Shown in pieces: positions 1 through 7,899 of a stretch of DNA of 36,013 nucleotides. Each line of letters opens with the position of its first letter. Positions within the stretch are counted from its first letter, which is position 1. This DNA comes from Hyphomonas sp. GTDB taxonomy: Bacteria; Pseudomonadota; Alphaproteobacteria; Caulobacterales; Hyphomonadaceae. A model generated the notes under the pieces. That model was not told the origin of the DNA. It saw nothing but the letters and a program-made list of their open reading frames with translations, and made no database searches. A program made the translations under genes and the position numbers. The stretch spans positions 1 to 36,013 of the forward strand of contig PACZ01000023.1 in NCBI GenBank assembly GCA_002700305.1. The letters are read 5' to 3'.

Positions 1-1437
1 AAGGTGAAAGAGCGGATCCTCGAATATCTCGCCGTGCAGAAACGCACCGGCAAGATGAAGGGGCCGATCCTCTGCCTCGTCGGGCCTCCGGGTGTGGGTA
101 AGACCTCGCTTGGCCGTTCCATTGCCGAAGCCACCGGGCGCGACTTCGTGCGCGTGTCGCTGGGCGGCGTGCGGGACGAGAGCGAGATCCGCGGCCACCG
201 CCGGACCTATATCGGCTCGATGCCGGGACGCATCATCCAGTCGCTGAAGAAGGTGAAGTCGGGCAATCCGCTCTTCCTTCTGGACGAGATCGACAAGATG
301 GGCATGGACCATCGCGGCGATCCGGCCTCGGCTCTGCTGGAAGTGCTCGATCCGGAGCAGAACTCGACGTTCAACGACCACTATCTGGAAGTCGATTACG
401 ACCTGTCAGACGTGATGTTCGTGACGACGGCGAACTCGCTCAACATGCCCCAGCCCTTGCTGGACCGTATGGAGATCATCCGGATCGCCGGGTACACCGA
501 AGACGAGAAACTGGAGATCACCAAGCGTCACCTGATCCCTCAGGTGCGTGAGGATCACGGTCTCGGCGAGGACGAGTTTGTCGTCACCGACCAGGCCATC
601 CGCGATCTCATCCGGTACTATTCCCGCGAAGCCGGGGTGCGTAGCCTGAAGCGCGAGATTGCGCGCCTAGCCCGTAAGGCGGTGCGCAAGCTGGCCGAAC
701 AGGGCGACGACGCCACGCTGACCGTGACGCCGGAGAACCTCGGCGACTTCGCAGGCGTGCGGAAGTTCCGCTATGGCCTCGCCGACGAGACCGACCAGGT
801 GGGTGCCGTCACAGGCCTTGCCTGGACAGAGACGGGCGGCGACCTCCTCACCATCGAGGCGGTCAAGATGCCCGGCCGCGGGAACATGAAGGTTACGGGT
901 AACCTCCGCGACGTGATGAAGGAATCGATCCAGGCGGCGAGCTCGCTCGTCCGTTCGCGGTCGGTGATGCTCGGCATCAAGCCGACGGTCTTCAACACGA
1001 CGGATATCCACGTGCACGTGCCGGATGGTGCCACACCGAAAGACGGCCCGTCCGCCGGTGTCGCCATGACCACTGCCATCGTTTCGCTGCTGACCGGCAA
1101 CCCGGTCGACCGCGAAGTCGCGATGACGGGTGAGATCTCGCTGCGCGGCAAGGTGTTGCCGATCGGCGGCCTCAAGGAGAAGCTGCTCGCAGCCCTCCGA
1201 GGCGGCATCAAGACGGTCCTCATTCCGGAGGAGAACGAGAAGGATCTCGACGAGATTCCGGAGAATGTGAAGACGGGCCTGAAGATCGTGCCGGTCTCCG
1301 ACATCAATGAGGTGTTGGAGATTGCGCTGACCCGGCCGCTGACGCCGATCGAATGGTCGGAAGCCGACGAGGCGGCGCTGCATGCATCGCTCTCGGGACA
1401 GGGCAGCGGAACAGGCGACCAGCCCCGCGCGCACTAG
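1..1437 (+). CDS. lon: ATP-dependent protease Lon, C-terminal part (5' truncated by window edge)
   Basis: Lon is a cytosolic AAA+ serine protease that unfolds and degrades damaged and regulatory proteins. The reading frame is open to the left edge, so the gene starts outside the window; the GTG at position 4 is internal. Counting that codon as residue 1, the AAA+ Walker A GPPGVGKT is at 27-34, Walker B LLDEIDK is near 92, and the C-terminal protease domain carries the Ser-Lys dyad: Ser350 in KDGPSAG and Lys393 in GGLKEK. The 43-residue spacing of the dyad equals that of E. coli Lon (S679/K722). The C-terminus ends in a short hydrophilic tail typical of alphaproteobacterial Lon. A clear terminator follows. 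This is core chromosome and identification is certain. Confidence 0.98.
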   Translation, partial: KVKERILEYLAVQKRTGKMKGPILCLVGPPGVGKTSLGRSIAEATGRDFVRVSLGGVRDESEIRGHRRTYIGSMPGRIIQSLKKVKSGNPLFLLDEIDKMGMDHRGDPASALLEVLDPEQNSTFNDHYLEVDYDLSDVMFVTTANSLNMPQPLLDRMEIIRIAGYTEDEKLEITKRHLIPQVREDHGLGEDEFVVTDQAIRDLIRYYSREAGVRSLKREIARLARKAVRKLAEQGDDATLTVTPENLGDFAGVRKFRYGLADETDQVGAVTGLAWTETGGDLLTIEAVKMPGRGNMKVTGNLRDVMKESIQAASSLVRSRSVMLGIKPTVFNTTDIHVHVPDGATPKDGPSAGVAMTTAIVSLLTGNPVDREVAMTGEISLRGKVLPIGGLKEKLLAALRGGIKTVLIPEENEKDLDEIPENVKTGLKIVPVSDINEVLEIALTRPLTPIEWSEADEAALHASLSGQGSGTGDQPRAH

Positions 1438-1458
1438 GACCTGACACCTGAAAACAAT

Positions 1459-1495
1459 GGCGGCCGCTTCTTCTGGAGCGGCCGTCTTGCTTTTT
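1459..1495 (+). terminator. Rho-independent terminator of lon
   Basis: An 8-bp perfect stem CGGCCGCT (1461-1468) / AGCGGCCG (1477-1484) with an 8-nt loop is followed by TCTTGCTTTTT. It begins 21 bp after the lon stop codon. Confidence 0.85.
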
Positions 1496-1526
1496 GTCCC
1501 GGGTCCCGGCATGTACGCCACCGGAT

Positions 1527-1602
1527 GGGCGGTTAGCTCAGTTGGTAGAGCATCTCGTTTACACCGAGAGGGTCAGCGGTTCGAGCCCGTTACCGCCCAC
1601 CA
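1527..1602 (+). tRNA. tRNA-Val (anticodon UAC)
   Basis: This is a 76-nt cloverleaf with the CCA encoded. The acceptor stem GGGCGGT (1527-1533) pairs with ACCGCCC (1592-1598), followed by discriminator A and CCA (1600-1602). The anticodon stem TCTCG/CGAGA encloses the loop TTTACAC with anticodon TAC at 1560-1562, and the T arm carries GGTTCGAGCCC. The tRNA sits immediately left of integrase-linked DNA, so its 3' half is very probably the attachment site used by the element. Confidence 0.97.
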
Positions 1603-1668
1603 TTCAAAACAAGGACTTAGCGCGGTTGAGACCGTCCCGCGCTGGGTCACTTAACACCCCACTTAACA
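1580..1668. other. Left attachment region (attL) with integrase arm-type repeat candidates
   Basis: The tRNA-Val 3' end marks the boundary between core and accessory DNA. Just inside the accessory side, two direct repeats CACTTAACA lie at 1648-1656 and 1660-1668 (12-bp spacing), as expected for arm-type sites of a tyrosine integrase. An inverted repeat AGCGCGG (1619-1625) / CCGCGCT (1637-1643) lies between them and the tRNA. No second copy of the tRNA 3' end was found in the window, so attR lies to the right of position 36013. The boundary is inferred; the repeats are seen directly. Confidence 0.55.
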
Positions 1669-1688
1669 GGTTCTGTTCTTGTTCCGTG

Positions 1689-2021
1689 TCATTTCGGTCG
1701 TTTGCTTAGCTCAGCTAAGGTGAGAATCAGGCCCGGTCCCACAGCGACTAATACGGCCATCATTATCCATCCTGCGATGTACTCCCAAAAAGCGTACTCC
1801 TCGGCCTCAGAAGCCATACCGTCGACAGGTATGATACCTGTGACCGAAAACAGCCCGAGTAGAATGAGACCACCAAGAGTAATGCTGGTGATCCTAACGA
1901 ACCCAACGTGTCCACCAGGATGGTCGCGGATAGCAGGGATGCAAATGGCCCAAATGGTACATATGAACCCGAACATTCCAGCGATCAGGTAAGTGAGATT
2001 CTTGAGCTCGTCAGAGTTCAT
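1689..2021 (-). CDS. Small integral membrane protein of unknown function
   Basis: The 110-residue product has about three hydrophobic helices (roughly residues 8-30, 42-64 and 82-104), so it should sit in the inner membrane. I do not recognise the family. The ATG start is supported by a good ribosome binding site (AAAGGTGA, 4 nt upstream). It lies between the attachment site and the integrase, directly downstream of the small gene at 2058-2360 on the same strand with a 36-bp gap, so the two may be a two-gene cassette. Genes in this outermost position of integrative elements are often exchangeable cargo. An ORF on the opposite strand (1702-1992) is its shadow. Confidence 0.7.
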   Translation of the reverse strand: MNSDELKNLTYLIAGMFGFICTIWAICIPAIRDHPGGHVGFVRITSITLGGLILLGLFSVTGIIPVDGMASEAEEYAFWEYIAGWIMMAVLVAVGPGLILTLAELSKRPK

Positions 2022-2057
2022 CAGTCACCTTTCGAAAACACTATAACAGTCGCAATC

Positions 2058-2360
2058 CTACAGCAGTTCAGGAAACATCCTGAAGACATCCTCGTCACTG
2101 TAATTCCCGATCAAACGATACGACTTGTATCCAATACGAACCAAAAGCACGATGTCTTTGTCCGTATCAATAATCGTTTCGATCAGGGACTTTATCGCGT
2201 CGATGGATTTGGAGGATTTGAATGCTATGAAAGAAGTTGGTTCGACCCAGTAGTCTTGGTTGGTCGGTATGAGCTTTGCTATTTCATCATACAGTTCTTG
2301 ACGGCGATCATCGCTTGTTAGGTCGTCTTCAATGCGAAAGGTAAGCCAGTAGGCGGACAT
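2058..2360 (-). CDS. Small protein with Cas2/VapD/SinR-like ferredoxin-fold pattern
   Basis: The 100-residue product opens with strand AYWLTFRI, then a helix (residues ~18-31), strand YWVEPTSFIAF, helix (~52-63), strand IVLLVRIG and strand SYRLIG. That is the beta-alpha-beta-beta-alpha-beta order of the small RNase-like Cas2, VapD and SinR-type proteins. Several such families are mRNA interferases or toxins; catalysis here is not shown. ATG has GGAG 7 nt upstream. It is followed by a membrane-protein gene on the same strand. Placement between integrase and attL is typical of cargo. The gene call is solid; the fold assignment is my inference from the strand/helix pattern and needs structure prediction. 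Confidence 0.7.
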   Translation of the reverse strand: MSAYWLTFRIEDDLTSDDRRQELYDEIAKLIPTNQDYWVEPTSFIAFKSSKSIDAIKSLIETIIDTDKDIVLLVRIGYKSYRLIGNYSDEDVFRMFPELL

Positions 2361-2437
2361 GCAGCTACTCCATTAGCCATGCCCCAAGCCCTAAGATGAA
2401 ATGAATGTGATTCCATCTCTGAGTCAATGGCTTCAAC

Positions 2438-3556
2438 CTAATCGCGTTTAGTCATCGCCCGGATAACCGCCGCGTCGCTCACATAAATCCGCTTCATTTT
2501 GGCGAGCGTGCCGGACGTCCAACCGAACATATCTTGTAGCACCTTGTCGGTGATGAGTTCCGGATAGTTGTGCTGGAAGATGACCATGTTCGTTGCTGCG
2601 TTCTTGCGCAGGTGATGAATGGTCGGCCTGTCCTTGCCTTTCAGGACTTTATCGCGGTGACGATAGAAGCTGGTGGAAAGACCATCCGGCGTCCAGGGCG
2701 AGCCGTAGGAATTGAACAGCAGTGTGATAGGTTCGACTGGCCGCTTCCACTTTTTTGTAAGCGCAACGCGCTTTGCTTCTATCTCATCAAGCAGGGTCAG
2801 CAATTCAGGGAACAGCGGCACGATGGCATAGTTCTGTCCACGGCTCTTTCCGGTTGGGATGATGATGTGTTCACGTTTGCGCGCGGAGCGGGGAAGGCGG
2901 ACAGCATCTTCGAGCCGAAGGCCAGTAATTTCTTCGAGGCGGTAAAAATAGTCGAGCTGCCAGGCAGCATCCTTGAGGAAAGCTGTGCGTTCGACAGGCT
3001 CCCAGATCCTCGCTTCATCGATGGGGGATGAATAGACGGACGGAATGCCTTCGACCCGGTTCCAGTCGAGACGTCCTTCAGATTTTGCCCAGTTCAGGAA
3101 AGCAGAGAGCGCAATCATGGCTTCCTGCGCCGCGCTCTTGCTGTGCGCCCAGCGCGTATCGCGATGGGTGACGATGTACTGAATGATCTTCCGGTCATCA
3201 AAAACAGCGAGAGGCGCTTTACGAGCGGGTTTGCTGCCTTTGAGCGGCATGTCCAGCCAGGACTCAAGATAGCGGATACGTGCGGTCGAGGATTTGAGTT
3301 TCAGGCGAGCGAACTTAGGGCAGCGCTTCTGATAGTCGTGGAAGGCCTGTTCGAAGGTCCCGGGCTTTATGCCCCGCTCAGTTTGCTTGGCTTCTTCATA
3401 AGCTGCGATGAATTCAGGCGGCAGGCGCTTGTCATCGATTGGTTTGCCATCGCATTGCCAGAAGCGCGAACCGCCATGCCGACTTGTATAGTAGTAATAT
3501 CGGATTGTGCCGTTCGCGAGCTTGAAGGGGACTCTCCAGACGCCTTTGATGGGCAT
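2438..3556 (-). CDS. int: Tyrosine recombinase / integrase
   Basis: This 372-residue phage-type integrase should insert and excise the element at tRNA-Val. The catalytic set is visible: Arg214 in TGLRLED, Lys237 in the beta-hairpin, His314 and Arg317 in IHHLR, Trp346 in the position often occupied by His (MFGWTS), and the nucleophile Tyr358 in MKRIYVS. The N-terminal ~100 residues contain an arm-binding region and a SAM-like core-binding domain (~110-180). The C-terminus is short after the tyrosine. It is transcribed toward the tRNA, as usual for elements integrated into tRNA 3' ends, and is probably co-transcribed with the small gene 11 bp upstream. Function is well supported; the exact crossover site is inferred. 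Confidence 0.93.
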   Translation of the reverse strand: MPIKGVWRVPFKLANGTIRYYYYTSRHGGSRFWQCDGKPIDDKRLPPEFIAAYEEAKQTERGIKPGTFEQAFHDYQKRCPKFARLKLKSSTARIRYLESWLDMPLKGSKPARKAPLAVFDDRKIIQYIVTHRDTRWAHSKSAAQEAMIALSAFLNWAKSEGRLDWNRVEGIPSVYSSPIDEARIWEPVERTAFLKDAAWQLDYFYRLEEITGLRLEDAVRLPRSARKREHIIIPTGKSRGQNYAIVPLFPELLTLLDEIEAKRVALTKKWKRPVEPITLLFNSYGSPWTPDGLSTSFYRHRDKVLKGKDRPTIHHLRKNAATNMVIFQHNYPELITDKVLQDMFGWTSGTLAKMKRIYVSDAAVIRAMTKRD

Positions 3557-3567
3557 GCTGCATCCTC

Positions 3568-3792
3568 CTAGATAAATCCGTTCAGATCGTCGGCAGAATC
3601 TTCCGATGGCAGGAGCGATTTGTCTACGAGGGAGATTTCTCCTGATGCACTCATGCGGATTGCACCAACGGAAAAGCCGGCCTCGCTGGCCGCTTCATAT
3701 AGTCCGCGAACCCGACGCCTGATTTCAGCCATGGTGAGGCCTGCGCGGTCTGCGCCGGACGGTCTTTTCGGAACTTCTGCCGATACGGACAT
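3568..3792 (-). CDS. Small protein paired with the integrase, unknown function
   Basis: The 74-residue product is encoded just upstream of the integrase (11-bp gap, same strand). It has one helix (~20-38, AEIRRRVRGLYEAASEAG) followed by two strand-like segments (SVGAIRMS, GEISLVD). Short proteins of this helix-strand-strand pattern are commonly found immediately before phage-type integrases in proteobacteria. They have no firm function; an excision or DNA-binding role is possible but not shown. No strong ribosome binding site precedes the ATG at 3792; an internal ATG at 3732 would give a shorter protein. A real gene is likely because of the position and sequence pattern. Confidence 0.6.
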   Translation of the reverse strand: MSVSAEVPKRPSGADRAGLTMAEIRRRVRGLYEAASEAGFSVGAIRMSASGEISLVDKSLLPSEDSADDLNGFI

Positions 3793-3905
3793 GAGGCGGT
3801 CTCACTGCAAGGCGGAGCGAACATAGCTCAGCGTTTGTCTGACGAAATGACCATCGCACAGAACCAGCGAAAAGCAACCCTATTTTTGAGTACAAATGGT
3901 GGGGC

Positions 3906-4286
3906 TTACCAATCGCCATCCCGTTCGGCACTGCGGGCACGTTTCTTAGATGGGGGCTTTTTGCCGGTCTTGAGCCGCTCGCGCTTCTCTTCGAGCTCTT
4001 TGCGCCCCGGTTCGTCCTCTGTAATTTCATGCCCTGCTGCCGGGCTGCGCTCATGTTTGAGCAAGCGTTCCAGGCGCGCAATTTCTTCCCGAAGCAGCAT
4101 GGCTTCCACGCGGGAAGGGACCGGAACAATCTTGTTTTCCCAATCATAGATGCGCTGGCGGGAATAGGGCTTCACTTCCTTGCCGTCAGGGTCAGCCGCC
4201 GTCAGCTGCTGGGCGACCCATTCGCCAAACTCGGCATAGGTCATGCCGCGTCTCAGGCGTTCCTGTTTTAGCTCGTCCGGCGACAT
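3906..4286 (-). CDS. HTH (XRE-like) DNA-binding protein with charged C-terminal tail
   Basis: In this 126-residue protein, residues 4-26 (LKQERLRRGMTYAEFGEWVA) and 42-53 (YSRQRIYDWENK) look like the helices of an XRE/Cro-type helix-turn-helix. A coiled-coil segment follows at ~60-78, then a Lys/Arg/Glu-rich tail. It probably represses transcription. The divergent gap to the gene at 4393 holds two palindromes of the type TACTC-N7-GAGTA, one of which also appears upstream of mobC. This protein is therefore the best candidate for the shared regulator, although binding is inferred only from position. A GGAG lies 11 nt before the ATG. Codon use and composition resemble the neighbouring integrase module. 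Confidence 0.72.
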   Translation of the reverse strand: MSPDELKQERLRRGMTYAEFGEWVAQQLTAADPDGKEVKPYSRQRIYDWENKIVPVPSRVEAMLLREEIARLERLLKHERSPAAGHEITEDEPGRKELEEKRERLKTGKKPPSKKRARSAERDGDW

Positions 4287-4335
4287 GAAGTAATCTGCTC
4301 CAGCAAAACGGATTTCGGGTTGTCCAAATCAGCCG

Positions 4336-4378
4336 TACTCATTAAATGAGTATATATGTACTCCCTAAATGGGTACTC
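4336..4378. promoter_or_regulatory. Paired palindromic operators in the divergent HTH/4393 promoter
   Basis: Operator 1 is TACTCATTAAATGAGTA at 4336-4352, a perfect 8-bp-arm palindrome around one base. Operator 2 is TACTCCCTAAATGGGTA at 4359-4375, the same layout with one arm degenerate, followed by a further TACTC half-site at 4374-4378. The centres are 23 bp apart (about two helical turns), suiting cooperative binding. The ribosome binding site of the + strand gene starts 5 bp after the last half-site. Confidence 0.65.
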
Positions 4379-4392
4379 GGTTGGAGCAGACC

Positions 4393-5283
4393 ATGCAAGC
4401 GGAACCTCAGCCAGAGAACGACTTCGAAGGCGTTGTAGGGACAGCAATTCTCTTGCTGGGCTATGGCGTCATCCTCTGCCTGACAGGCTTGTCCTTATGG
4501 GCGGTGGGCGCCGTGCAGCTTGCGAGCCGCCCCGAAACTGACCCGCTTCGTTTCTGGTATCTGCTCGTGTTCCTGGCCCTGGAACTCTGGGTCTGTGCCG
4601 GTCTGGTGGTTATCGGGATCAGACTCCGGCAGGGGCGCTGGGGGGCAGCCCTGATTGCGCTGACGCTTTGGCTGGCAGCGCTCGGCTTATCCGCCATGCA
4701 GGAAAAGCGCTTTCATACGCTATTTGATGGCAAGCTGGATGCGGCGGTCGCGCAAAAGCTGGCAGAGCGAACCAATGCTGAGGCGCGTGTTCTCGAACTG
4801 GAAGGGACGCTCGAAGCCTTCGACAAGCCGAGCCGGTCGGTCGAAGCCATCGAAGCGGAACTGGGCGGCTATGAAGCCCGCAGCGATGCGGAGAAATTCC
4901 CGACGCGAATTACCTCGCTCAAGGCGGAACTGAAGGCCGCGCAATCCTATACCATGATTGCAGCCGATTTGGACGCGCAGCGCAAAACACTGGAAGACAC
5001 GGCCGCGCTCGCAGCGGAACGCCTCGATGCCCGAAAGGTCGGGCAAGATTTCCGCCTCTTCGGAAAAGCTGTTCCCGCCGATGCAAGCATCTGGTTGCTG
5101 ATTGCGACCATGCTGGCCATCAAGTCGCTTGGGCCATGGCTGCTCATAGGAGGTAGGGACAAGGCCGAAGCGTCGCCTGAACCGGTGCAGCCAGCAGAAG
5201 ACCCGGATTGGACCTATGTCGAACGCACGGACCGGCAGGGCAGGGTGCGGCGAGTTAAAGTTCCCCGCGCGGACGCAGCCTAA
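4393..5283 (+). CDS. Membrane protein with long coiled-coil domain
   Basis: This 296-residue protein has a hydrophobic N-terminal third with three helices (about 14-38, 47-70 and 77-95). A long, Ala/Glu/Lys-rich coiled coil follows (~100-215), then a fourth hydrophobic helix (~226-245) and a basic tail. I do not recognise the family. The start at 4393 is chosen because GGAG lies 6 nt upstream. The upstream ATG at 4369 lies inside an operator palindrome and has no ribosome binding site. The promoter carries the TACTC-N7-GAGTA operators, so expression probably follows the HTH regulator encoded divergently. The 3' end overlaps the convergent RHH gene by 4 bp. A role in entry/exclusion or transfer is possible but unproven. 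Confidence 0.75.
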   Translation: MQAEPQPENDFEGVVGTAILLLGYGVILCLTGLSLWAVGAVQLASRPETDPLRFWYLLVFLALELWVCAGLVVIGIRLRQGRWGAALIALTLWLAALGLSAMQEKRFHTLFDGKLDAAVAQKLAERTNAEARVLELEGTLEAFDKPSRSVEAIEAELGGYEARSDAEKFPTRITSLKAELKAAQSYTMIAADLDAQRKTLEDTAALAAERLDARKVGQDFRLFGKAVPADASIWLLIATMLAIKSLGPWLLIGGRDKAEASPEPVQPAEDPDWTYVERTDRQGRVRRVKVPRADAA

Positions 5284-5639
5284 CGTCGCTTCGATTTTGG
5301 CGGGTCAGTCGGAACGATAAATTCATCCCCTGTGCCAATCGTCCAGCTTTGCCCCATATCCATGAGCAGGCGGTCGAGGCCGGTGATAATCAGGGCTTCG
5401 ACAGTCGTGTCGTGTTCCATGGCAAAGAGTTTGAGAGATTTGTGGGCAGCGCTCGGCACATAGGCCGTGATGCTTTTTTTCCCTTCGCGTCCCGGCTGCG
5501 GATAGCGCGGCGCTTTCGCGTCTGCCGGTTCGGGCTTGGCGGGCGTTTGCTTGACCAATGGGGCCTCCTTGCCGAGCCGATATTCGCGGCGCGACTCAGC
5601 TTCTTCCTGAACGATTCCGAATGCCTGAAGTTTTGCCAT
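5280..5639 (-). CDS. RHH protein, ParG/omega-like partition partner
   Basis: This 119-residue protein has a disordered, Pro/Lys-rich N-terminus (1-53). A compact C-terminal ribbon-helix-helix follows: strand KSITAYVP (55-62), helix SAAHKSLKLFAMEHD (63-77) and helix VEALIITGLDRLLMDMG (80-96). Located 11 bp downstream of parA on the same strand with AAGGGG 8 nt before the ATG, it has the layout of type Ib partition systems, in which the small RHH protein binds the centromere and represses the operon. The octad array upstream of parA is the expected binding site, and related arrays occur elsewhere in the element. The RHH fold and pairing are well supported; the sites it binds are inferred. Confidence 0.78.
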   Translation of the reverse strand: MAKLQAFGIVQEEAESRREYRLGKEAPLVKQTPAKPEPADAKAPRYPQPGREGKKSITAYVPSAAHKSLKLFAMEHDTTVEALIITGLDRLLMDMGQSWTIGTGDEFIVPTDPPKSKRR

Positions 5640-5650
5640 AGGTCAGCCCC

Positions 5651-6340
5651 TTATGCCGCTTGGCGGCTCGTTTTGATTGGTTTGAGGTCCAGTTTGCGTG
5701 CGAGCCAGTCATACAGGCCGCGCACTTCATCGGCGGCCTTGCTGTAAGGTTCGAGTTCCAGCACGCCCAGGCCAGAGCCAATGGCTTTGCTGAACGCAAC
5801 CCGGTTGCAGAGAAATTCTTCCGCCAGCGGATATTTGTGAGACCCAACAATATAATGTGCGGCTTGTTCGGCAAGGTTGCTGTTGGTCGGCGCGTCATTC
5901 AGCACCACGGCCGCCGGCTTGCCGTAAAAGTCTGCAATCTCCATCGTCTCCTCGATGGCGCGGATATCGAGCGCACCCGGCTTTGTCGGAATCAGAATGA
6001 AATCGGCGACTGTCGCGATGGCTTTGGCCGCGCGGGCGGCATTGGGCGCGGTGTCTATGAACAGGATATCATGGCCACGGTTTCGAATGTCGCTGATGGC
6101 ACGGTCCAGCATGGACGGCACTTCGCCCTGCACACTAGGCGAGGGCATGTTGGCCATATCGGAACGCTTGCGCAGAGCGGCCCAGTATTCGGCACTACGC
6201 TGATCATCCATATCAAGAATGGCTGATTTGTAGTCTGCTTTGGCCGCCGCGATGGCGAGGTTGGTCGTGAGCGTCGTTTTCCCGACGCCGCCCTTTTGCG
6301 CCATGATGGCGATAATTTTCATGGGCGAAGCGTTTGACAT
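5651..6340 (-). CDS. parA: ParA-family ATPase (partition)
   Basis: This 229-residue Walker-type ATPase should segregate the replicon by forming dynamic complexes on the nucleoid. It shows the deviant Walker A KGGVGKTT at 16-23, the ILDMDDQRSAEYW switch motif around 45-57, and ILFIDTAP (Walker B) near 90. No N-terminal HTH is present, as in short type Ib ParAs such as ParF. I choose the ATG at 6340; a GTG at 6397 would extend the frame into the repeat array upstream. The start MSNASPMKII also allows the ATG at 6322. The RHH partner follows 11 bp downstream. Presence on an integrated element points to a plasmid stage or to stabilisation of the excised form. Confidence 0.9.
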   Translation of the reverse strand: MSNASPMKIIAIMAQKGGVGKTTLTTNLAIAAAKADYKSAILDMDDQRSAEYWAALRKRSDMANMPSPSVQGEVPSMLDRAISDIRNRGHDILFIDTAPNAARAAKAIATVADFILIPTKPGALDIRAIEETMEIADFYGKPAAVVLNDAPTNSNLAEQAAHYIVGSHKYPLAEEFLCNRVAFSKAIGSGLGVLELEPYSKAADEVRGLYDWLARKLDLKPIKTSRQAA

Positions 6341-6380
6341 GCTTGCAGCATACGCCTGCCAGGGCGCCCGGTACTGAAAA

Positions 6381-6461
6381 CTTGCCAACCAGTTCACTGG
6401 TTCCCTGTTCGGGGTGTGTCATTGGTGCACTGGTCCATCAGTCAACTAGTCAACAAGTCGG
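6381..6461. repeat. Octad array upstream of parA (candidate parS centromere/operator)
   Basis: Octads starting Y-H-R/K-G recur every 8 bp: CTTGCCAA 6381, CCAGTTCA 6389, CTGGTTCC 6397, CTGTTCGG 6405. After a 1-bp shift they continue as TTGGTGCA 6422, CTGGTCCA 6430, TCAGTCAA 6438, CTAGTCAA 6446, CAAGTCGG 6454. It also contains the palindrome AACCAGT-TC-ACTGGTT (6387-6402). Such tandem short repeats upstream of parA are the known centromere style for RHH partners (omega binds heptads). Binding here is inferred. Confidence 0.6.
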
Positions 6462-6472
6462 CAGAGCACAGA

Positions 6473-6503
6473 AGCCGCACCGGGTTCAGTTCCCGATGCG
6501 GCT
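6473..6503 (-). terminator. Hairpin downstream of ardC
   Basis: AGCCGCA (6473-6479) pairs with TGCGGCT (6497-6503), with an inner CGGG/CCCG stem. On the minus strand it is followed by TTCTGTGCTCT, so it can end ardC transcription, though the T-tract is weak. Confidence 0.45.
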
Positions 6504-6523
6504 GTTTCACGGAAGGGACGGGA

Positions 6524-7438
6524 TTATACAGCAGCATCCGCATCCGCCGGTTGCTTGCTGTGCAGGAAGTCTGCGGCCCGCTGAGCGTGCGCGGCAGCGG
6601 TGAAAATGGCGCGCTTGTCGTTCTTCAGAACTTTCAGCCAGGAGCTGATATAGGCGGCATGGTCTTCGCGGTCCTTAAGCGTCAGCCCCAGGTCAGCACA
6701 AAGGAAGGCAGCACCGAGTTCGGCAACGAGTTCTTCCTGTGCATAGCCTTCGTCGCCGAAGCGTTCGCGTCCGAAGGAGCGGTCGAGGCGAGACTTGTGG
6801 CGCGTCCAGTGGGTGCATTCATGACCAAGCGTCGCGTAATAGTCTTCGGCTGTATCGAAGGTTTCAATATCGGGCATCTGCACGAAGTCCTGACCCGGCG
6901 AGTAGAAGGCGGAGCTTCCGCCATGGCGAATCTCAGCGCCGGTCGCGGTGAAGAAGGCATCGGCATGCGCGATGCGGTCTGGCGTCGAAGCTCTCGGTTC
7001 TGCCTTGGCGTAGTAGTGCGCTGGCAGGCCCTCGATCTGATCGACATTGAAGACGCGATAGGATTTGAGGAAGCGGCGTGTGGATTCGGTTTCTTCGCCG
7101 GTTGCCTGATCGGTCTCTGTATTGGTGATCGCTCCTGCATAGACAACCGGGGCGCTGGTTTCACCCTTGCGGACATGGGCGCCAAGGGCGCGGGCTTGCT
7201 GGAAGGTCATCCAGATGGGTGCGGAATGGCCGCGTTCCATTGCAAAGCACCAAAGGATCAACGTGTTGATCCCGGAATAGGCTTCGCCATTGTGACGGAG
7301 CGGTCTTGAGACGGGACCGGCCGCATGGGCGGCGTGCCAGGGCTGTGTCCAGGGTTTCACACCGGTTTCAAGCAGGCCGACGATCTGGTCGGTGATTGTG
7401 GTGTAGACATCGGGACGGTTTGTGTTGGGGCGGGGCAT
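6524..7438 (-). CDS. ardC: ArdC-like antirestriction protein (ssDNA-binding domain plus zincin metallopeptidase)
   Basis: This 304-residue protein matches the ArdC architecture. An N-terminal ssDNA-binding domain (about 1-135) contains the typical GINTLILW and WMTFQQARALGAHVRKGE segments, and a C-terminal zincin domain has HECTH at 206-210 and a downstream Glu in EELVAELGAAFL. ArdC proteins protect incoming single-stranded DNA from host restriction during conjugation. The start is MPRPNTNRP at 7438, with AGGAAAGGA before it; the frame extends further upstream without support. The first 15 codons and the whole upstream leader are duplicated at 7668-7764. It stands alone, convergent to no near gene, next to the partition module. 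Confidence 0.9.
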   Translation of the reverse strand: MPRPNTNRPDVYTTITDQIVGLLETGVKPWTQPWHAAHAAGPVSRPLRHNGEAYSGINTLILWCFAMERGHSAPIWMTFQQARALGAHVRKGETSAPVVYAGAITNTETDQATGEETESTRRFLKSYRVFNVDQIEGLPAHYYAKAEPRASTPDRIAHADAFFTATGAEIRHGGSSAFYSPGQDFVQMPDIETFDTAEDYYATLGHECTHWTRHKSRLDRSFGRERFGDEGYAQEELVAELGAAFLCADLGLTLKDREDHAAYISSWLKVLKNDKRAIFTAAAHAQRAADFLHSKQPADADAAV

Positions 7439-7764
7439 CGTGCTTTTCCTTTCCTGGTTCTCTGACGATGCGAGAGACAGGGCCGGAGGCATCAGCGGGG
7501 GTGTCAGACAGCCAACACGGGCGGCGCAGCCGCTGGCGCGGGCCGGCTGTTGACAGCGCCGCGCCTCCGGGCAGGCTCGCATCCTCTATCAGAGACGCAG
7601 GGAAGGGGGACGCGCCCGCATGGGCGCAGAGTTTCCTTGAAGCTAAGCCAGCTCGACCAAACCATTCTGATTGTGGTGTAGGCATCGGGACGGTTTGTGT
7701 TGGGGCGGGGCATCGTGCTTTTCCTTTCCTGATTCTCTGACGATGCGAGAGACAGAGACGGAGG
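7393..7764. repeat. Direct duplication of the ardC 5' end and leader (97 bp, copies 275 bp apart)
   Basis: Positions 7393-7489 and 7668-7764 are almost identical (a few mismatches). Each spans the first ~15 ardC codons, the ribosome binding site and ~50 bp of upstream DNA. The DNA between the copies (7490-7667) has no convincing gene. Confidence 0.85.
7668..7713 (-). pseudogene. Truncated ardC 5' fragment
   Basis: From the ATG at 7713 the frame reads MPRPNTNRPDAYTTI, matching ArdC residues 1-15 with one change. It then leaves homology abruptly at 7668. The ribosome binding site is intact. This is a remnant of a duplication or of a second ardC deleted by recombination. Confidence 0.75.
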
Positions 7765-7866
7765 GAGTGAGTCGCTTACACAACACCGGAGCGCTGATGC
7801 AGAACCTGCAATGAATTGTGCAGGATGTTCGACGCAGGAATAGTGTTGATCAGCGTGTTCGCACTG

Positions 7867-7889
7867 CTAAGGTTCTCCTCCAACCTTAG
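7867..7889 (+). promoter_or_regulatory. Leader hairpin abutting the ribosome binding site of the 7900 gene
   Basis: CTAAGGTT (7867-7874) pairs perfectly with AACCTTAG (7882-7889) around a CTCCTCC loop. The right arm overlaps the start of the AGGGAG ribosome binding site (7888-7893), and the loop is itself complementary to it. Translational control is possible. Confidence 0.4.
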
Positions 7890-7899
7890 GGAGCAAAAA

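Noticed and set aside
667..1521. Long minus-strand open frame opposite lon
   Set aside because: It is a shadow of the highly constrained Lon frame: low-complexity Arg/His composition, no ribosome binding site.
6416..7309. 297-residue + strand open frame opposite ardC
   Set aside because: ArdC on the other strand has intact HExxH and N-terminal motifs; this frame only reflects its codon bias.
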